A stretch of DNA of 64,000 nucleotides from Bacillota bacterium (GCA_021821465.1 JAKACM010000009.1:1-64000), one strand, 5' to 3'; shown: positions 27,585 through 36,026, counted from the stretch's first letter. Numbers and translations: made by a program. The notes: a model not told the origin generated them from the sequence alone.

Positions 27585-28907
27585 TTAAAGCCGTCTGGAA
27601 GAAATGCGCCTGGAATTCGATCGGGATAAATAGGATTCACGGCCAAGACTTCGATTCTTAGGCAGCACCCACACCCGGTACCAAGCGATTCCGAGTAGCA
27701 TGGTAAAAAAGAAATCTCCAAAAGAGACCCCCCCAATCAAAATGGATTCGACCATTTGTTGGGCCAAACTAGCGAGCATAACGGAAAACAAAGCATTGTC
27801 TTCCCAATTGCTCTTTCTCCAAGGGTATCGCGTTAAAAGCCCAATCATTCCAACACCGATAAAGATCAGCCAAAATAATAACCCCACAATGCCCAATTCC
27901 ACAGCTGACCGCAGTATCGAATCCGAAGGCGTCAAACCCACATAAATGTGAGGCACAAAGGGCTTTAAAGCCAGTGGCGAGTTTCCCGGGCCCACGCCCC
28001 ATATCCAGTGATGCTGCAAAGCTTTAAAACCAGCTTTCCACAACAAGATCCGTCCGTTAAGTCCTTTGCTCCACAGCAGTTCCCACCTATGAATACCCGT
28101 TTTAGCTATCAATGCGCCCAAAAGTACAACACCAACACCCAACATGCTAAAAAATCCCTTTTTCCCATAATAAAATGTCACAAAGATAACAATGCCGATT
28201 AAACTGGCGATCCATGACGATCGTGAATAACTAAGCGCTACCCCCAGCAATAACAGGATACTCGCAATAATCCAGCCAACGCGCGTCGGGGTGTTCTCAC
28301 GTTGGTCCAGTGCCAGGTAGAAAGCTGTCGGCAAAGAAAACGTGAGCAGCATACCGAATGTGTTTTTGTTGGCAAAGGGCCATTGCCATGCCAACAAAAT
28401 GTGGTGACCCACCGGAACTGGAAAACCCGTATGGTACGCAATCGCTGCGACACCTCCGGCTATATCCACAATCAACCCCGTTAGTGCTATCACGCGCAGT
28501 ATGGCGGTGAAACTGGTCAACCGATTATGAAGCGACCATGGAATTATCACCACCGAGACCAACAATACCGCCGGCACTCCCAAAACATAACGGATTGAGG
28601 TAGACAGGTGAATACCCATAAACGTCGAAACAACCATTCCCAGAAAGTACAAGACAAACACAAACATCCAGTTGAAATGATTATCCAGGAATTGCCACCA
28701 TTTTTTCCATCCTCTCATGCCCATTTGCAAGACACCGGCTAGAAAGACAAACACCCATGGAAAATATTGGCCGATGCCACCATACCAGTGATGAATCACT
28801 TCCACGGCAACTGCCGCGATTAACAGCATGGCAATAAATATGCGGGGATTAACCCATACTGCAATTCCCATCACCATTCCAATCAATGCACAGATAACGA
28901 GAGCCAC
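27585..28907 (-). CDS. O-antigen ligase/polymerase-family membrane protein
   Basis: 440 residues with about eleven hydrophobic segments. SYSRSSWIASLIGIVIF followed by a large loop containing HHWIWGVGPGNSPLALKPF is the Wzy_C/WaaL signature. Such proteins polymerise or attach lipid-linked sugar units at the outer face of the membrane. In a monoderm it would act as an exopolysaccharide polymerase or teichuronate-type ligase. Arg/Lys-rich C-terminal tail. GTG start with GAGGTGAA upstream. Its neighbour is the initiating sugar transferase, so the two likely belong to one exopolysaccharide pathway. Confidence 0.87.
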   Translation of the reverse strand: MALVICALIGMVMGIAVWVNPRIFIAMLLIAAVAVEVIHHWYGGIGQYFPWVFVFLAGVLQMGMRGWKKWWQFLDNHFNWMFVFVLYFLGMVVSTFMGIHLSTSIRYVLGVPAVLLVSVVIIPWSLHNRLTSFTAILRVIALTGLIVDIAGGVAAIAYHTGFPVPVGHHILLAWQWPFANKNTFGMLLTFSLPTAFYLALDQRENTPTRVGWIIASILLLLGVALSYSRSSWIASLIGIVIFVTFYYGKKGFFSMLGVGVVLLGALIAKTGIHRWELLWSKGLNGRILLWKAGFKALQHHWIWGVGPGNSPLALKPFVPHIYVGLTPSDSILRSAVELGIVGLLFWLIFIGVGMIGLLTRYPWRKSNWEDNALFSVMLASLAQQMVESILIGGVSFGDFFFTMLLGIAWYRVWVLPKNRSLGRESYLSRSNSRRISSRRL

Positions 28908-29022
28908 TTGTTCACCTCAATATCTCAAATATCAGACACGAACGTCTGATTATTCCCGGTTAGACATGGCCTTTTTTCGCCATTTTTCTAGAATCCAGTC
29001 TCTTCAATAATTCACAAGCTTG

Positions 29023-29460
29023 TCACCAAAAAGGGTTTCGGCTTAAGCAAAAAAGTCTAAACTCCCACCCAACACTGTGGTCAGTGGTGCTGCGGTCACT
29101 GACATCTCGACCAATTGACCCTTTATAGAAACGATATCCACCTGCCTTCACCAAGTTGGCCCCAGTCGCAAAAGGAACGTCATGCGCGATCACCCTTGAG
29201 GATTTGCTTTCTGACACACTCATTGGGAAGCAATCGAGACGTGTCCGGTTCTTGAGTGCAGAATAGTGCGACTTATCGAGAAAGTTATCATCTTCCATAT
29301 GGGTCGGATGAACCGAAAGCAAATCTCGACAGAAGCGGCCTTTAGAACCTCGGACGATTCTGGGCCGAGCGTCACATACGAGCTGGGGTGAGCCTGCAAT
29401 CTGCCGGCTTTGTTTCAGATACAGCCGAACCACCGTCTCTCCGTAGGCATTGTTTATCAC
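29023..29460 (-). CDS. hypothetical protein
   Basis: 145-codon frame with a GTG start and AAGGGGA about 11 bases upstream. No family is recognised and there are no membrane segments. It is rich in Arg, Ser and aromatic residues, with five Cys. Could be a lineage-specific protein or a chance frame. It lies between the polymerase gene and a perfect palindrome at 29514-29550. Confidence 0.35.
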   Translation of the reverse strand: MINNAYGETVVRLYLKQSRQIAGSPQLVCDARPRIVRGSKGRFCRDLLSVHPTHMEDDNFLDKSHYSALKNRTRLDCFPMSVSESKSSRVIAHDVPFATGANLVKAGGYRFYKGSIGRDVSDRSTTDHSVGWEFRLFCLSRNPFW

Positions 29461-29513
29461 AAAAAGTCGATCCCCTTGAAAACCTAGAGCGGTTTAGGGC
29501 GCACTACATAATT

Positions 29514-29550
29514 GTATCACGCCGCAGCCCGACAGGTTGCGGCGTGATAC
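29514..29550. repeat. perfect 13-bp inverted repeat
   Basis: GTATCACGCCGCA at 29514-29526 and TGCGGCGTGATAC at 29538-29550 are exact inverted copies around an 11-base loop. It lies past the end of the tauE-like gene on the minus strand and upstream of the 29460 gene. There is no T-run on either side, so it may be a factor-independent barrier or a protein-binding palindrome. Confidence 0.6.
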
Positions 29551-29585
29551 CCGGAAAACCGTCAAATTCTGTTCATGCCAAATTC

Positions 29586-30362
29586 TTATGCATTAAGCGT
29601 TAACATATAAATGCCAACGATAATAACGACCCCGGAAAAGACAAAATTCAAGGTCCGTTTATGCTTGCTCAACTGATTTGCCAGCCTCGTTCCCAAAACA
29701 CCGCCGGCTACTCCGCCGAGGATATATTCTACTACCACTAACCACAACACTAGTCCCGACATTGCGTAGTTAATAGCCGTAGTTAAGCCAAATGTCCCGA
29801 CGGAAAATAATGACGTGCCGATTGCATATATCATGGGCATTCCCGTGGACATGATCAGACCGGGTACAATGAGAAACCCGCCTCCGATTCCAAAGAACCC
29901 GGACACGGCACCAACCAAAAACCCTGCGGGAATAACCTGCCAAAACATCTTGGAATGCCAGTGAAAATGCATACCGCTTTCGGACTTCTTTGGTCTCAGC
30001 ATCAAAAGTGCTACAACCAACATAAGGATGGCAAAGAGAAATAACAAATCCTTGCCGTTAACGATCTTGCCTATCGAAGATCCCACGAATGCTCCAATGG
30101 CACCGGGAATTGCAAAAGCAATCGCAGGGGTCCATCGAACATTACCGCTTCGCCAATGCGGAATTAAATTAAGATAGGCATTTACCGCCACAGCCAACGC
30201 CGTGGTACCGATGACGAGATGGGGATCGCGAATACCGACAAGATACAGTAAGAGCGGCACTGCCAAAATGGACCCGCCACCCCCGATTAATCCTAGACTA
30301 AATCCCACAATTAGGCCCGAAATAACGGCCAGTACTTGTTGTATGGCCGTAACATGTACCAT
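29586..30362 (-). CDS. TauE/SafE-family sulfite (anion) exporter
   Basis: 258-residue membrane protein with eight hydrophobic segments in two similar halves. The first half has SLGLIGGGGSILAVPLLLY, the second has GFFGIGGGFLIVPGLIMSTG, the paired glycine-rich signatures of the DUF81/TauE family. Members export sulfite, sulfonates or organic acids. In a presumed sulfur-oxidising acidophile, sulfite or related oxyanion export is a reasonable guess, but substrate is not shown by sequence. ATG preceded by AGGGGATG. Confidence 0.9.
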   Translation of the reverse strand: MVHVTAIQQVLAVISGLIVGFSLGLIGGGGSILAVPLLLYLVGIRDPHLVIGTTALAVAVNAYLNLIPHWRSGNVRWTPAIAFAIPGAIGAFVGSSIGKIVNGKDLLFLFAILMLVVALLMLRPKKSESGMHFHWHSKMFWQVIPAGFLVGAVSGFFGIGGGFLIVPGLIMSTGMPMIYAIGTSLFSVGTFGLTTAINYAMSGLVLWLVVVEYILGGVAGGVLGTRLANQLSKHKRTLNFVFSGVVIIVGIYMLTLNA

Positions 30363-30682
30363 TTTCTAAACATCCCCTATAGTTCTTTGCTTTTATTTTA
30401 CTCCGATATCACTGTGATAGGACCATATTTCAAACAAATTAAATTCACATACTATTTTGTTGCATCGGGTAAAGTTTCTTGATCGATACTCATCATCAAC
30501 CCAGATTTTCAATCAACGGCTATTGGCATTTGGTAAGGCCCTATAGCAACCATTCCCCACGACAAATGCTGACACGAATTCCTCAGGCATTGTGTCAAAC
30601 AAAAAGGACTCCCTTATTCACTCATTTAAGGAAATCCCCATTTGTTTTGTTCCATTGGTGATCCGTTCATCCGAGCTCGCTG
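30363..30682. other. gene-free stretch
   Basis: AT-rich region between the tauE-like gene start and the end of the thioredoxin-fold gene. No convincing frame, hairpin or repeat was seen. A 60-codon plus-strand frame at 30479 has no binding site. Confidence 0.45.
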
Positions 30683-31276
30683 CTACAGATCATCGGTGTC
30701 ACTTGAACCATAGCGCCTTATAACCTGCGCCAATATCCACTCATTCACTGGAAGTGCCAAGATGTCTTTTCCCATAGCAAAAGTCGGAACACTACGTATA
30801 GACAGACGATCCACAAGTTCTTTCGCTTCGTTCAAATCAATCGCATACAATGATACGAGAGGATTGTGAAGACTCATGGCTCCAATCAGGCGAACTGCCT
30901 GTGCGCATTTGGGTCATCCCGCAGTTGTAAAAACTGCAATGGCCAGTGGCTTGGCAATTTCCTCCGCCATTTGTTCGGCTATAGGCGTCAAGATTTTTTG
31001 CTTCCGTCCCACTGCGAGAATTAAGTCGCGCCAACTCATCTCTTCTTGTCCCTTGGGTTGACCCACAAACCATATGTGAACATTTTCTCTTTCTCGCCCA
31101 ATGCCGTAGACCGTCACATTTCGAGGAAACCACGGCCAGGGAATGCCAAAGCCCTTGTCACCATTTTTCCACAGTATCATGCGGCGCCCATGAAATTTTT
31201 CCTCAAACAGTCGATTACCCGGTCCATGGCTCTCGATCACTACCGGCAACAGCAAATCGTCAAGCCAACCCAACAT
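30683..31276 (-). CDS. thioredoxin-fold protein with in-frame UGA in the CxxC motif
   Basis: A 197-codon frame interrupted only by TGA at 30916-30914 (codon 121). The protein reads IAVFTTAG-UGA-PKCAQAVRLIG, so UGA stands where the first Cys of the redox CxxC motif should be. Downstream, YAIDLNEAKELVDRLSIRSV then PTF supplies the betaalpha unit and the cis-Pro of a thioredoxin fold. The first 110 residues are a separate domain. Stops occur nowhere else, and a SECIS-like hairpin follows the UGA. It may be a selenoprotein with a UxxC site, or a single-base nonsense pseudogene (TGC or TGT to TGA). The ATG at 31276 has GGAGG ten bases upstream. It follows a glycosyltransferase gene by five bases, probably in one operon. 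Confidence 0.6.
30882..30912 (-). promoter_or_regulatory. SECIS-like hairpin after the UGA codon
   Basis: Counting from the base after UGA, CCAA (2-5) can pair with TTGG (29-32), and CAGGC (13-17) with GCCTG (23-27), leaving the apical loop AGTTC. A G is in the second loop position and the loop starts 17 bases after UGA. This agrees with the loose bacterial SECIS model (apical loop 16-37 bases away, G among the first two loop bases). It was folded by eye, and the internal loop is asymmetric. Confidence 0.4.
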
Positions 31277-31281
31277 TACTT

Positions 31282-32190
31282 TCAATCCTCCCGCGAACGA
31301 ATCATATGCACCGGTTCACCGCTAATTTCCTCCAAAATCCGCCGCCATTGGCGAGCCACTTGTTTTTTTTCATGAGGTTGGCTAAATTCGAGCCCTCTGC
31401 GGATGAGAACTTCACGTAACCGAGAATTATCGATGACTTCCCGGATAGCTTCCTGCCATGCTTCGGGCTTATTCCCCTCCACAAGCAGGGTAGGATATCC
31501 CCAAAAGTTTCTCATGTCTTCGGTATCACGCAATATGACCGGAAGGCCATGGGCAAAGACATCCAGCAGCTGATAGCAAAGGCCAGGATCTCGCTCAGAA
31601 TATACCAGCAAGTCGGCTGAGCGGTATAAACCCGAAAGTTCATTCTGTGATAATGGCGGTCCAAAGATAATTTTTTGTGCCAATCCTAAATGGGCTACTA
31701 CCGGCGCCAGCCTATCCCGATATGCGAGACCTCCCAATAAGATACCTTCGCCCTGACTTGCTAAAATATTTTTCACTGCCGAAAAAAATGTCGATAACCC
31801 AGCCCCATCTCGGTACGTTCCCAAGTACAAGATCCGGGGTCGTTCCGATAGACGTAGTTTTTGGGTCACCGCGAATACATTTTCATCCAAGCTCCCACCC
31901 GTGGGATCATAAGCAGGCATGCGCAACACGTCGGCTCCGTCTGCAACAATACCCCAACCCAATCCCAAGGGGGCTGGCCATTTCGCTTGGGCATCTCCCA
32001 AGGGGTTGATTAAAATCCGTGATCCTCGCATAGGCTCACCAATCGCAATGGTGAAATATCGAGCGAAAAACAACGACCGTTTGCTTTCGCTCACTCGCCA
32101 GTGTTCTACCAAATGTTTAAGCCTCTGTTCCACTGCTTTATCGAGGTCGCTCGCATTGGCACCAGTCGCCACACGAATAAACTGCGCCAT
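31282..32190 (-). CDS. glycosyltransferase-like protein (GT-B, GT4-type)
   Basis: About 302 residues. RILYLGTYRDGAGLSTFFSA opens the donor-binding half and LYRSADLLVYSERDPGLCYQ then LLDVFAHGLPVIL matches the E-x7-E region of family 4 transferases, with the first Glu not obvious. The N-terminal half is short. The frame is open from 32226, but AGGAGG eight bases before the ATG at 32190 supports the shorter protein. The thioredoxin-fold gene follows after five bases. Acceptor and donor unknown. Confidence 0.72.
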   Translation of the reverse strand: MAQFIRVATGANASDLDKAVEQRLKHLVEHWRVSESKRSLFFARYFTIAIGEPMRGSRILINPLGDAQAKWPAPLGLGWGIVADGADVLRMPAYDPTGGSLDENVFAVTQKLRLSERPRILYLGTYRDGAGLSTFFSAVKNILASQGEGILLGGLAYRDRLAPVVAHLGLAQKIIFGPPLSQNELSGLYRSADLLVYSERDPGLCYQLLDVFAHGLPVILRDTEDMRNFWGYPTLLVEGNKPEAWQEAIREVIDNSRLREVLIRRGLEFSQPHEKKQVARQWRRILEEISGEPVHMIRSRED

Positions 32191-32355
32191 GAACCCGACC
32201 TCCTCTCCCGGATATTGCCAACTCAACGACGAGGTTTTGTGGAAAACCTGATTATAGTCAGCCTCCCATAGAATGCGGTATAATATTATCTACAAATTCA
32301 TTTTCCTGACGCCACTATGGACTATACTGCCAACTTCTAATTCAAGGAGTCAATC

Positions 32356-33264
32356 ATGAACGAGCAACTATGGACCACATTTAAAACCGTGGCAGAAGTT
32401 GGAACTTTGTCCCAAGCCTCTCGGTCTTTAAATCTCTCGCAATCGGCGGTCACGCAACATATACAACAGCTCGAGCAATATTACCATAGCCCGCTGTTTG
32501 TCAGAACGTCCCAAGGCGTGCACCTAACACCGGCCGGGGAGGTTTTGTATCGTTACGTTAATGACCTCTTGCGCATGGCTCACGAATCCAAGGATGCGGT
32601 TATTCGTACCCACAAAGCTCGCCCTCAAAGGTTCACCATTGGTGCCAGTTTCACTATTGCGGAATACATTTTGCCGGAAATTTTGCCGACATACTGTAGA
32701 CTCCATTCCGACAGCGGTGTATCCGTCATGATGTCCAATTCACGTGCCGTTTTTGAGCACGTCCTCCATAAAGAATGTGACATTGGTCTGATAGAAAGTC
32801 CTCTGCAACACCCGCAAATTACTGTTCAACCTTTTTTTTCGGATTGTTTGCAAGTCATTGTCGGGCAGAATCATCCGTGGTGTAATCGCCAGTATGTCGA
32901 ATTAAATGAATTTATGGAGGAGCCGTTGTTGATCCGTGAACCCGGATCAGGAACGCGATCTACTTTGGAAGATGCCTTAAACGTCGTTAATGTGGATATT
33001 CAACAACTCAATATCCGTTTAGTTCTCTCCACGACTCAAGCCATTAAGTCTATGATCAAAGAGGGATTTGGCATAAGCGTTCTCTCTCCCCTCGTTATTG
33101 CGCCGGAGGAACAGCACGTTTTTCACCGACTAACAATAAAGGGACTCAGCATACTGCGAAATTTTAGCATTGCATCTCACAGTGATACTCTGCCGTCCCT
33201 TATTAATCCTTTTGTCCATCTCGTACTCGAATCTTCATCCCGCATAAATTCCCGTCTTTATTGA
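32356..33264 (+). CDS. LysR-family transcriptional regulator
   Basis: 302 residues. The N-terminal helix-turn-helix is TLSQASRSLNLSQSAVTQHI, followed by LEQYYHSPLFVRTSQGVHLT, the usual LysR linker. A periplasmic-binding-protein-like effector domain fills residues 90-300. The fold and the GSGTRSTLEDAL segment resemble the CysL/CbbR-like branch. Divergent from the glycosyltransferase/thioredoxin-fold genes, which makes them possible targets by the usual LysR layout. ATG with AAGGAG nine bases upstream. Its end overlaps the next gene by seven bases. Confidence 0.93.
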   Translation: MNEQLWTTFKTVAEVGTLSQASRSLNLSQSAVTQHIQQLEQYYHSPLFVRTSQGVHLTPAGEVLYRYVNDLLRMAHESKDAVIRTHKARPQRFTIGASFTIAEYILPEILPTYCRLHSDSGVSVMMSNSRAVFEHVLHKECDIGLIESPLQHPQITVQPFFSDCLQVIVGQNHPWCNRQYVELNEFMEEPLLIREPGSGTRSTLEDALNVVNVDIQQLNIRLVLSTTQAIKSMIKEGFGISVLSPLVIAPEEQHVFHRLTIKGLSILRNFSIASHSDTLPSLINPFVHLVLESSSRINSRLY

Positions 33265-33557
33265 GTAAAGAGGTCTTGCACCTCATCAATTCCCGAGGCA
33301 CTGACAATCTTATCCATCCAGGCATATAGTTGTTCCGCCTTGTTTTCCGATGCCACTCGCAGCCGAAAGGAATTCTCCGTCGATCCGAAACGATGATTCG
33401 TCATACGCAACAAGGCCGCACGCAGAGCAAGAAGCGTCCCTTCTTGCAAACCGGTTTCCAACCCCTCTTCTAATCCGTCTGCATGTCCTTCCATATACCC
33501 GCTTTGACGTGCTTCATCCAGTGCCAGTTGCGACAAATGATCGAATTCACCAGCCAT
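33258..33557 (-). CDS. C-terminal Rpn/PD-(D/E)XK transposase-like fragment
   Basis: 99 residues. HADGLEEGLETGLQEGTLLA is the Gly/Glu-rich coil typical of the tail of Rpn-family (PDDEXK) recombination-promoting nucleases and related proteins, followed by a helical end (ENKAEQLYAWMDKIVSASGI). The nuclease domain itself is missing, so this is a remnant or a stand-alone tail protein. A good GGAGG site precedes the ATG, so it may still be translated. Convergent with the LysR gene, overlapping by seven bases. Confidence 0.6.
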   Translation of the reverse strand: MAGEFDHLSQLALDEARQSGYMEGHADGLEEGLETGLQEGTLLALRAALLRMTNHRFGSTENSFRLRVASENKAEQLYAWMDKIVSASGIDEVQDLFTQ

Positions 33558-33667
33558 TCGTCTCGCCTCCCTCCAAACTTGGGCCCGACAGTCATCGAAT
33601 CTTTAGTAGGGTAAACTCAATCATCTTTAGCATACCACCTTTATCATTTTTTTTGCATCCTAGGGTC

Positions 33668-33805
33668 CTAACGGATAAATAGCGACATGAATCCTCCAAA
33701 CATCAATGACAAAAAAATTATCGCCGTGATAATAGCAAACCACTTTTGCCAGCCAGCCTGCCCGTCAGGCGGCCATGATTGTCCTTCGCGTTCACGATGC
33801 CGCAT
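33668..33805 (-). CDS. 45-residue single-span membrane protein
   Basis: Short frame, ATG at 33805-33803 preceded by AAGGAAGG at good spacing, stop TAG. The product starts basic (MRHREREGQS), continues to GWQKW and has one hydrophobic segment (FAIITAIIFLSLMFGGFM) near the C-terminus. No family recognised. Size, charge pattern and binding site suggest a genuine small membrane protein. Confidence 0.55.
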   Translation of the reverse strand: MRHREREGQSWPPDGQAGWQKWFAIITAIIFLSLMFGGFMSLFIR

Positions 33806-34036
33806 CGCTTTTCCTTCCTTTCCCCCACAATGACCAGTAACGATGTGACATGCCTTTTTATATCATACGAAACAGACTCGTCCAAGGCACCCCTCGCGCT
33901 GCTGTGAACTTATTATCATATCTCACATATTTCTTCTCAACATGACTTAAAATCCGAATTTCCAATCTTTTCTTTTCACATTCGACAGGTATTGCGTTAA
34001 TATGGATTAGAGAACTGTTCCTAGGGGAGGAAGTTT

Positions 34037-34363
34037 ATGACAACTTACCAGTATCTTGTCGGCTCTCATATCTGGGTTAAGCAGACCCCTCAGTGGAACG
34101 CGGTTATTGAGGCCTTTTCTTTGCCTATGTTTTCGGATACTCAGCGGGTACAATTGATGCGATGGGTAGATCTCGATAATCGGTTTGTCAATTGGGAAGC
34201 AATACACGAACAAGCTGCCCAATACAGTCCCGAACAGCGTACTTTATTACGAATCGCTCACGCTCTTCATCAAGATGGTGACTGCCAACTCTCCGAACTC
34301 GGGCAATTATCCAGTGCAGGACGTTCCGCTGCGATTATGCTCATTGGACTACGCTACCGTTAA
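34037..34363 (+). CDS. hypothetical protein
   Basis: 108 residues, soluble, no recognised domain. The sequence is helix-friendly (NWEAIHEQAAQYSPEQRTLL; IAHALHQDG). AGGGGAGGAAG lies directly upstream of the ATG, which argues for a real gene. It stands alone at the left border of the mobile-element graveyard. Confidence 0.65.
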   Translation: MTTYQYLVGSHIWVKQTPQWNAVIEAFSLPMFSDTQRVQLMRWVDLDNRFVNWEAIHEQAAQYSPEQRTLLRIAHALHQDGDCQLSELGQLSSAGRSAAIMLIGLRYR

Positions 34364-34524
34364 CTATCTACCAGTGTTATTTAGGATCCAAGATTCCAAT
34401 CGGTACCCAATCTAAAGTATTTCCCCGGTTTTTGATGTTCCTAATTTTGACATCCTTGGATTTGATTGATGGATCGCCGCTAAGATTGGTTTGGTTGGTT
34501 TGGACATTAACCCATTACCAAAAT

Positions 34525-34566
34525 CGGGCGTAAAGCCCCGGCTTTTAGCCTGGGGATGTAAGCCCG
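34525..34566 (+). mobile_element. IS200/IS605-type end hairpin
   Basis: GGGCGTAAAGCCCCGGC, a TTTTA loop, then GCCTGGGGATGTAAGCCC. It has the stem with flanking GTAA(A)...GATGTAAGC layout typical of the right end and omega-RNA 3' part of IS605 elements. Two similar copies occur at 36027-36063 (minus) and 61339-61373. Confidence 0.5.
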
Positions 34567-34703
34567 TTGGTTCGTTTTGGGGCCAAAATCTTGAAAATTG
34601 ATCCCTTTTGCGCTAGATTTTTGTTGCGAGCGGATGCCTAGCGCATCGGAAGTGAAGTCACTTCTTCCCACGGGCTCGTGAGCACAAGGACACTGCGAGA
34701 GTC

Positions 34704-34892
34704 TTGCTTGGCAAGAACTCCCGAGAGGGTCGGAACGATTCGTCTGCGGCCGGGATAGTAAGCACTCGATGCCGAAGAATGTTGTGTGAGGCCCCAAATG
34801 GTGTAGGGGCGACCCGAGAGCCAGGCAGAGCCAACAGGAGACCGGAGTTAGTCGTTCAAACATTTTCATCCCCGGAAGCATGTGAATCTTGA
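34704..34892 (+). pseudogene. decayed tnpB C-terminal tail (candidate)
   Basis: The frame ends AAGIVSTRCRRMLCEAPNGV, GATREPGRANRRPELVVQTF, SSPEACES and resembles the variable C-terminal tails of IS605 TnpB proteins (Gly/Arg-rich, then KQE- or SPEA-like ending). The catalytic and zinc-finger parts are absent. Assignment rests on general resemblance and the nearby IS605-type hairpins. Confidence 0.35.
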
Positions 34893-35026
34893 GGTCAAGG
34901 GGCTCAACGTTCCGCCTCGTTCTCCATATTTGCTGCACCCCGCAACCATGACCGGGGTGATCATGCCGACGATTAGAAGACGGCATACTCCCATGTCCCA
35001 ATTCACACAGCTATCTGTTCTTCTTG

Positions 35027-35733
35027 ATAGAGTAGGCCGACCTGTTACGAGGCCAGCCCCTCAATGAACGGTGCGTGCGATTTTCCCGCACACCGCTCTA
35101 CGTCACTTACTCTCGAACTTGTGTTTCAAGTTTGAGTGTCTCCTCGCCAGCAGAACCCTCTCGGCAGTGTTTCGCAACGGAGGCTTACCGATTGACATGT
35201 CTGCTGCTGAATTAACTTTTCCGTAACCACGCCTTCCTTCACTTCACCCCCAGTTATGGTCTTGGGGCTACTCCGCTACTATGAAGGCGCTCTGACTGCT
35301 CTTGCACCACCAACCACTTCGGATACCCTGATAGGTCGGTGCCCTCTGAAGGTCACCAAGAGCTCTCGGCGGGTCACCCACACTGGCTTGTCTAACCCTC
35401 CACGTGATGAACCGCATACCCCGTTGTCGTGGTCGACAGGGCTGCCTAACTCCCGTCTTAGGCCGGGACTATCACGTTTGCCCATGGTTTCCCGGTTGGG
35501 CGCCTCACTAGCCCTTCCGTGGAGGGGGTTTGGGGTTCCGCCGAGTACGCAGCGTCCCCAGTTCATCCCGCCGCATCGGCATTCAGCGTTTCGCTTTCAA
35601 CCTACCCATCTCGGATCGGGACCTCACGGCAACGCCCTAGATGTATCCTTTGCGGCATTGACCACTGTGCCGCGCTGATCTGTCCAACAGAACTGTTAGA
35701 TGTTCAGCATCCAGTGTGGGCTGCCGCCCGCAC
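35027..35733 (-). mobile_element. ORF-less group II intron (IIC-like)
   Basis: The minus strand runs from GTGCGGGC (5' end, position 35733) to GGCCTACTCTAT (3' end, 35027). Domain V at 35066-35098 is textbook: GAGCGGTG pairs with CACCGTTC, then a two-base CG bulge, then TGCG/CGCA capped by GGAAAAT, with the AGC triad. Domain VI (GAGGGGCTGGCCT, CGTAAC loop, AGGTCGGCCTACTC) has a bulged A as branch point. The intron is about 707 bases, and the reverse transcriptase normally in domain IV is missing. It starts exactly at the base of a 14-bp hairpin, the favoured target of group IIC introns. It could splice or move only with a protein supplied elsewhere. Confidence 0.85.
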
Positions 35734-35764
35734 ACACTCTCCTTCCTGAAGGGAGGAGAGTGTG
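35733..35764 (-). terminator. hairpin at the group II intron insertion site
   Basis: On the minus strand CACACTCTCCTCCC, loop TTCA, GGAAGGAGAGTGTG: 14 bp with one mismatch. Its last base is the first base of the intron. Probably a former terminator of an IS605-type unit, now used as the intron's 5' exon. Confidence 0.6.
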
Positions 35765-35890
35765 GCGAGGAGCCGGCTGACGTCAGCTTTACTCGCAAAG
35801 GGTTAGCCAAATGCCCCCTATCCGGTCGCCTCAAGGTCTCCGGTTACGTAGACTAATCGTTCGCCGAATCCGGTTAACGTCTGGTCTTGA
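35765..35890 (-). pseudogene. decayed tnpB tail next to the intron
   Basis: Read on the minus strand in shifting frames: LTGFGERLVYVTGDLEATG, then HLANPLRVKLTSAG followed by SSPHSPP. This resembles the C-terminal tail of a TnpB protein broken by frameshifts. The rest of the gene is not present. Low certainty. Confidence 0.3.
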
Positions 35891-36026
35891 CGACGCGATA
35901 TATTTTACGCCTCCCACGATGGCGAGGAGACAACCGCCAATATGTTCTGTTGTCAAAAGAGCAAACCCATTTAAACAGTGACACCAATGGGGCGTTATGC
36001 CACAAGACTATCGCCTGACGGCGAGC

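Noticed and set aside
35256-35834. Several 60-140 codon frames in the 35 kb region
   Set aside because: They overlap the group II intron RNA and the IS605-type scar; the sequence is explained by RNA structure, and the frames have no protein features.
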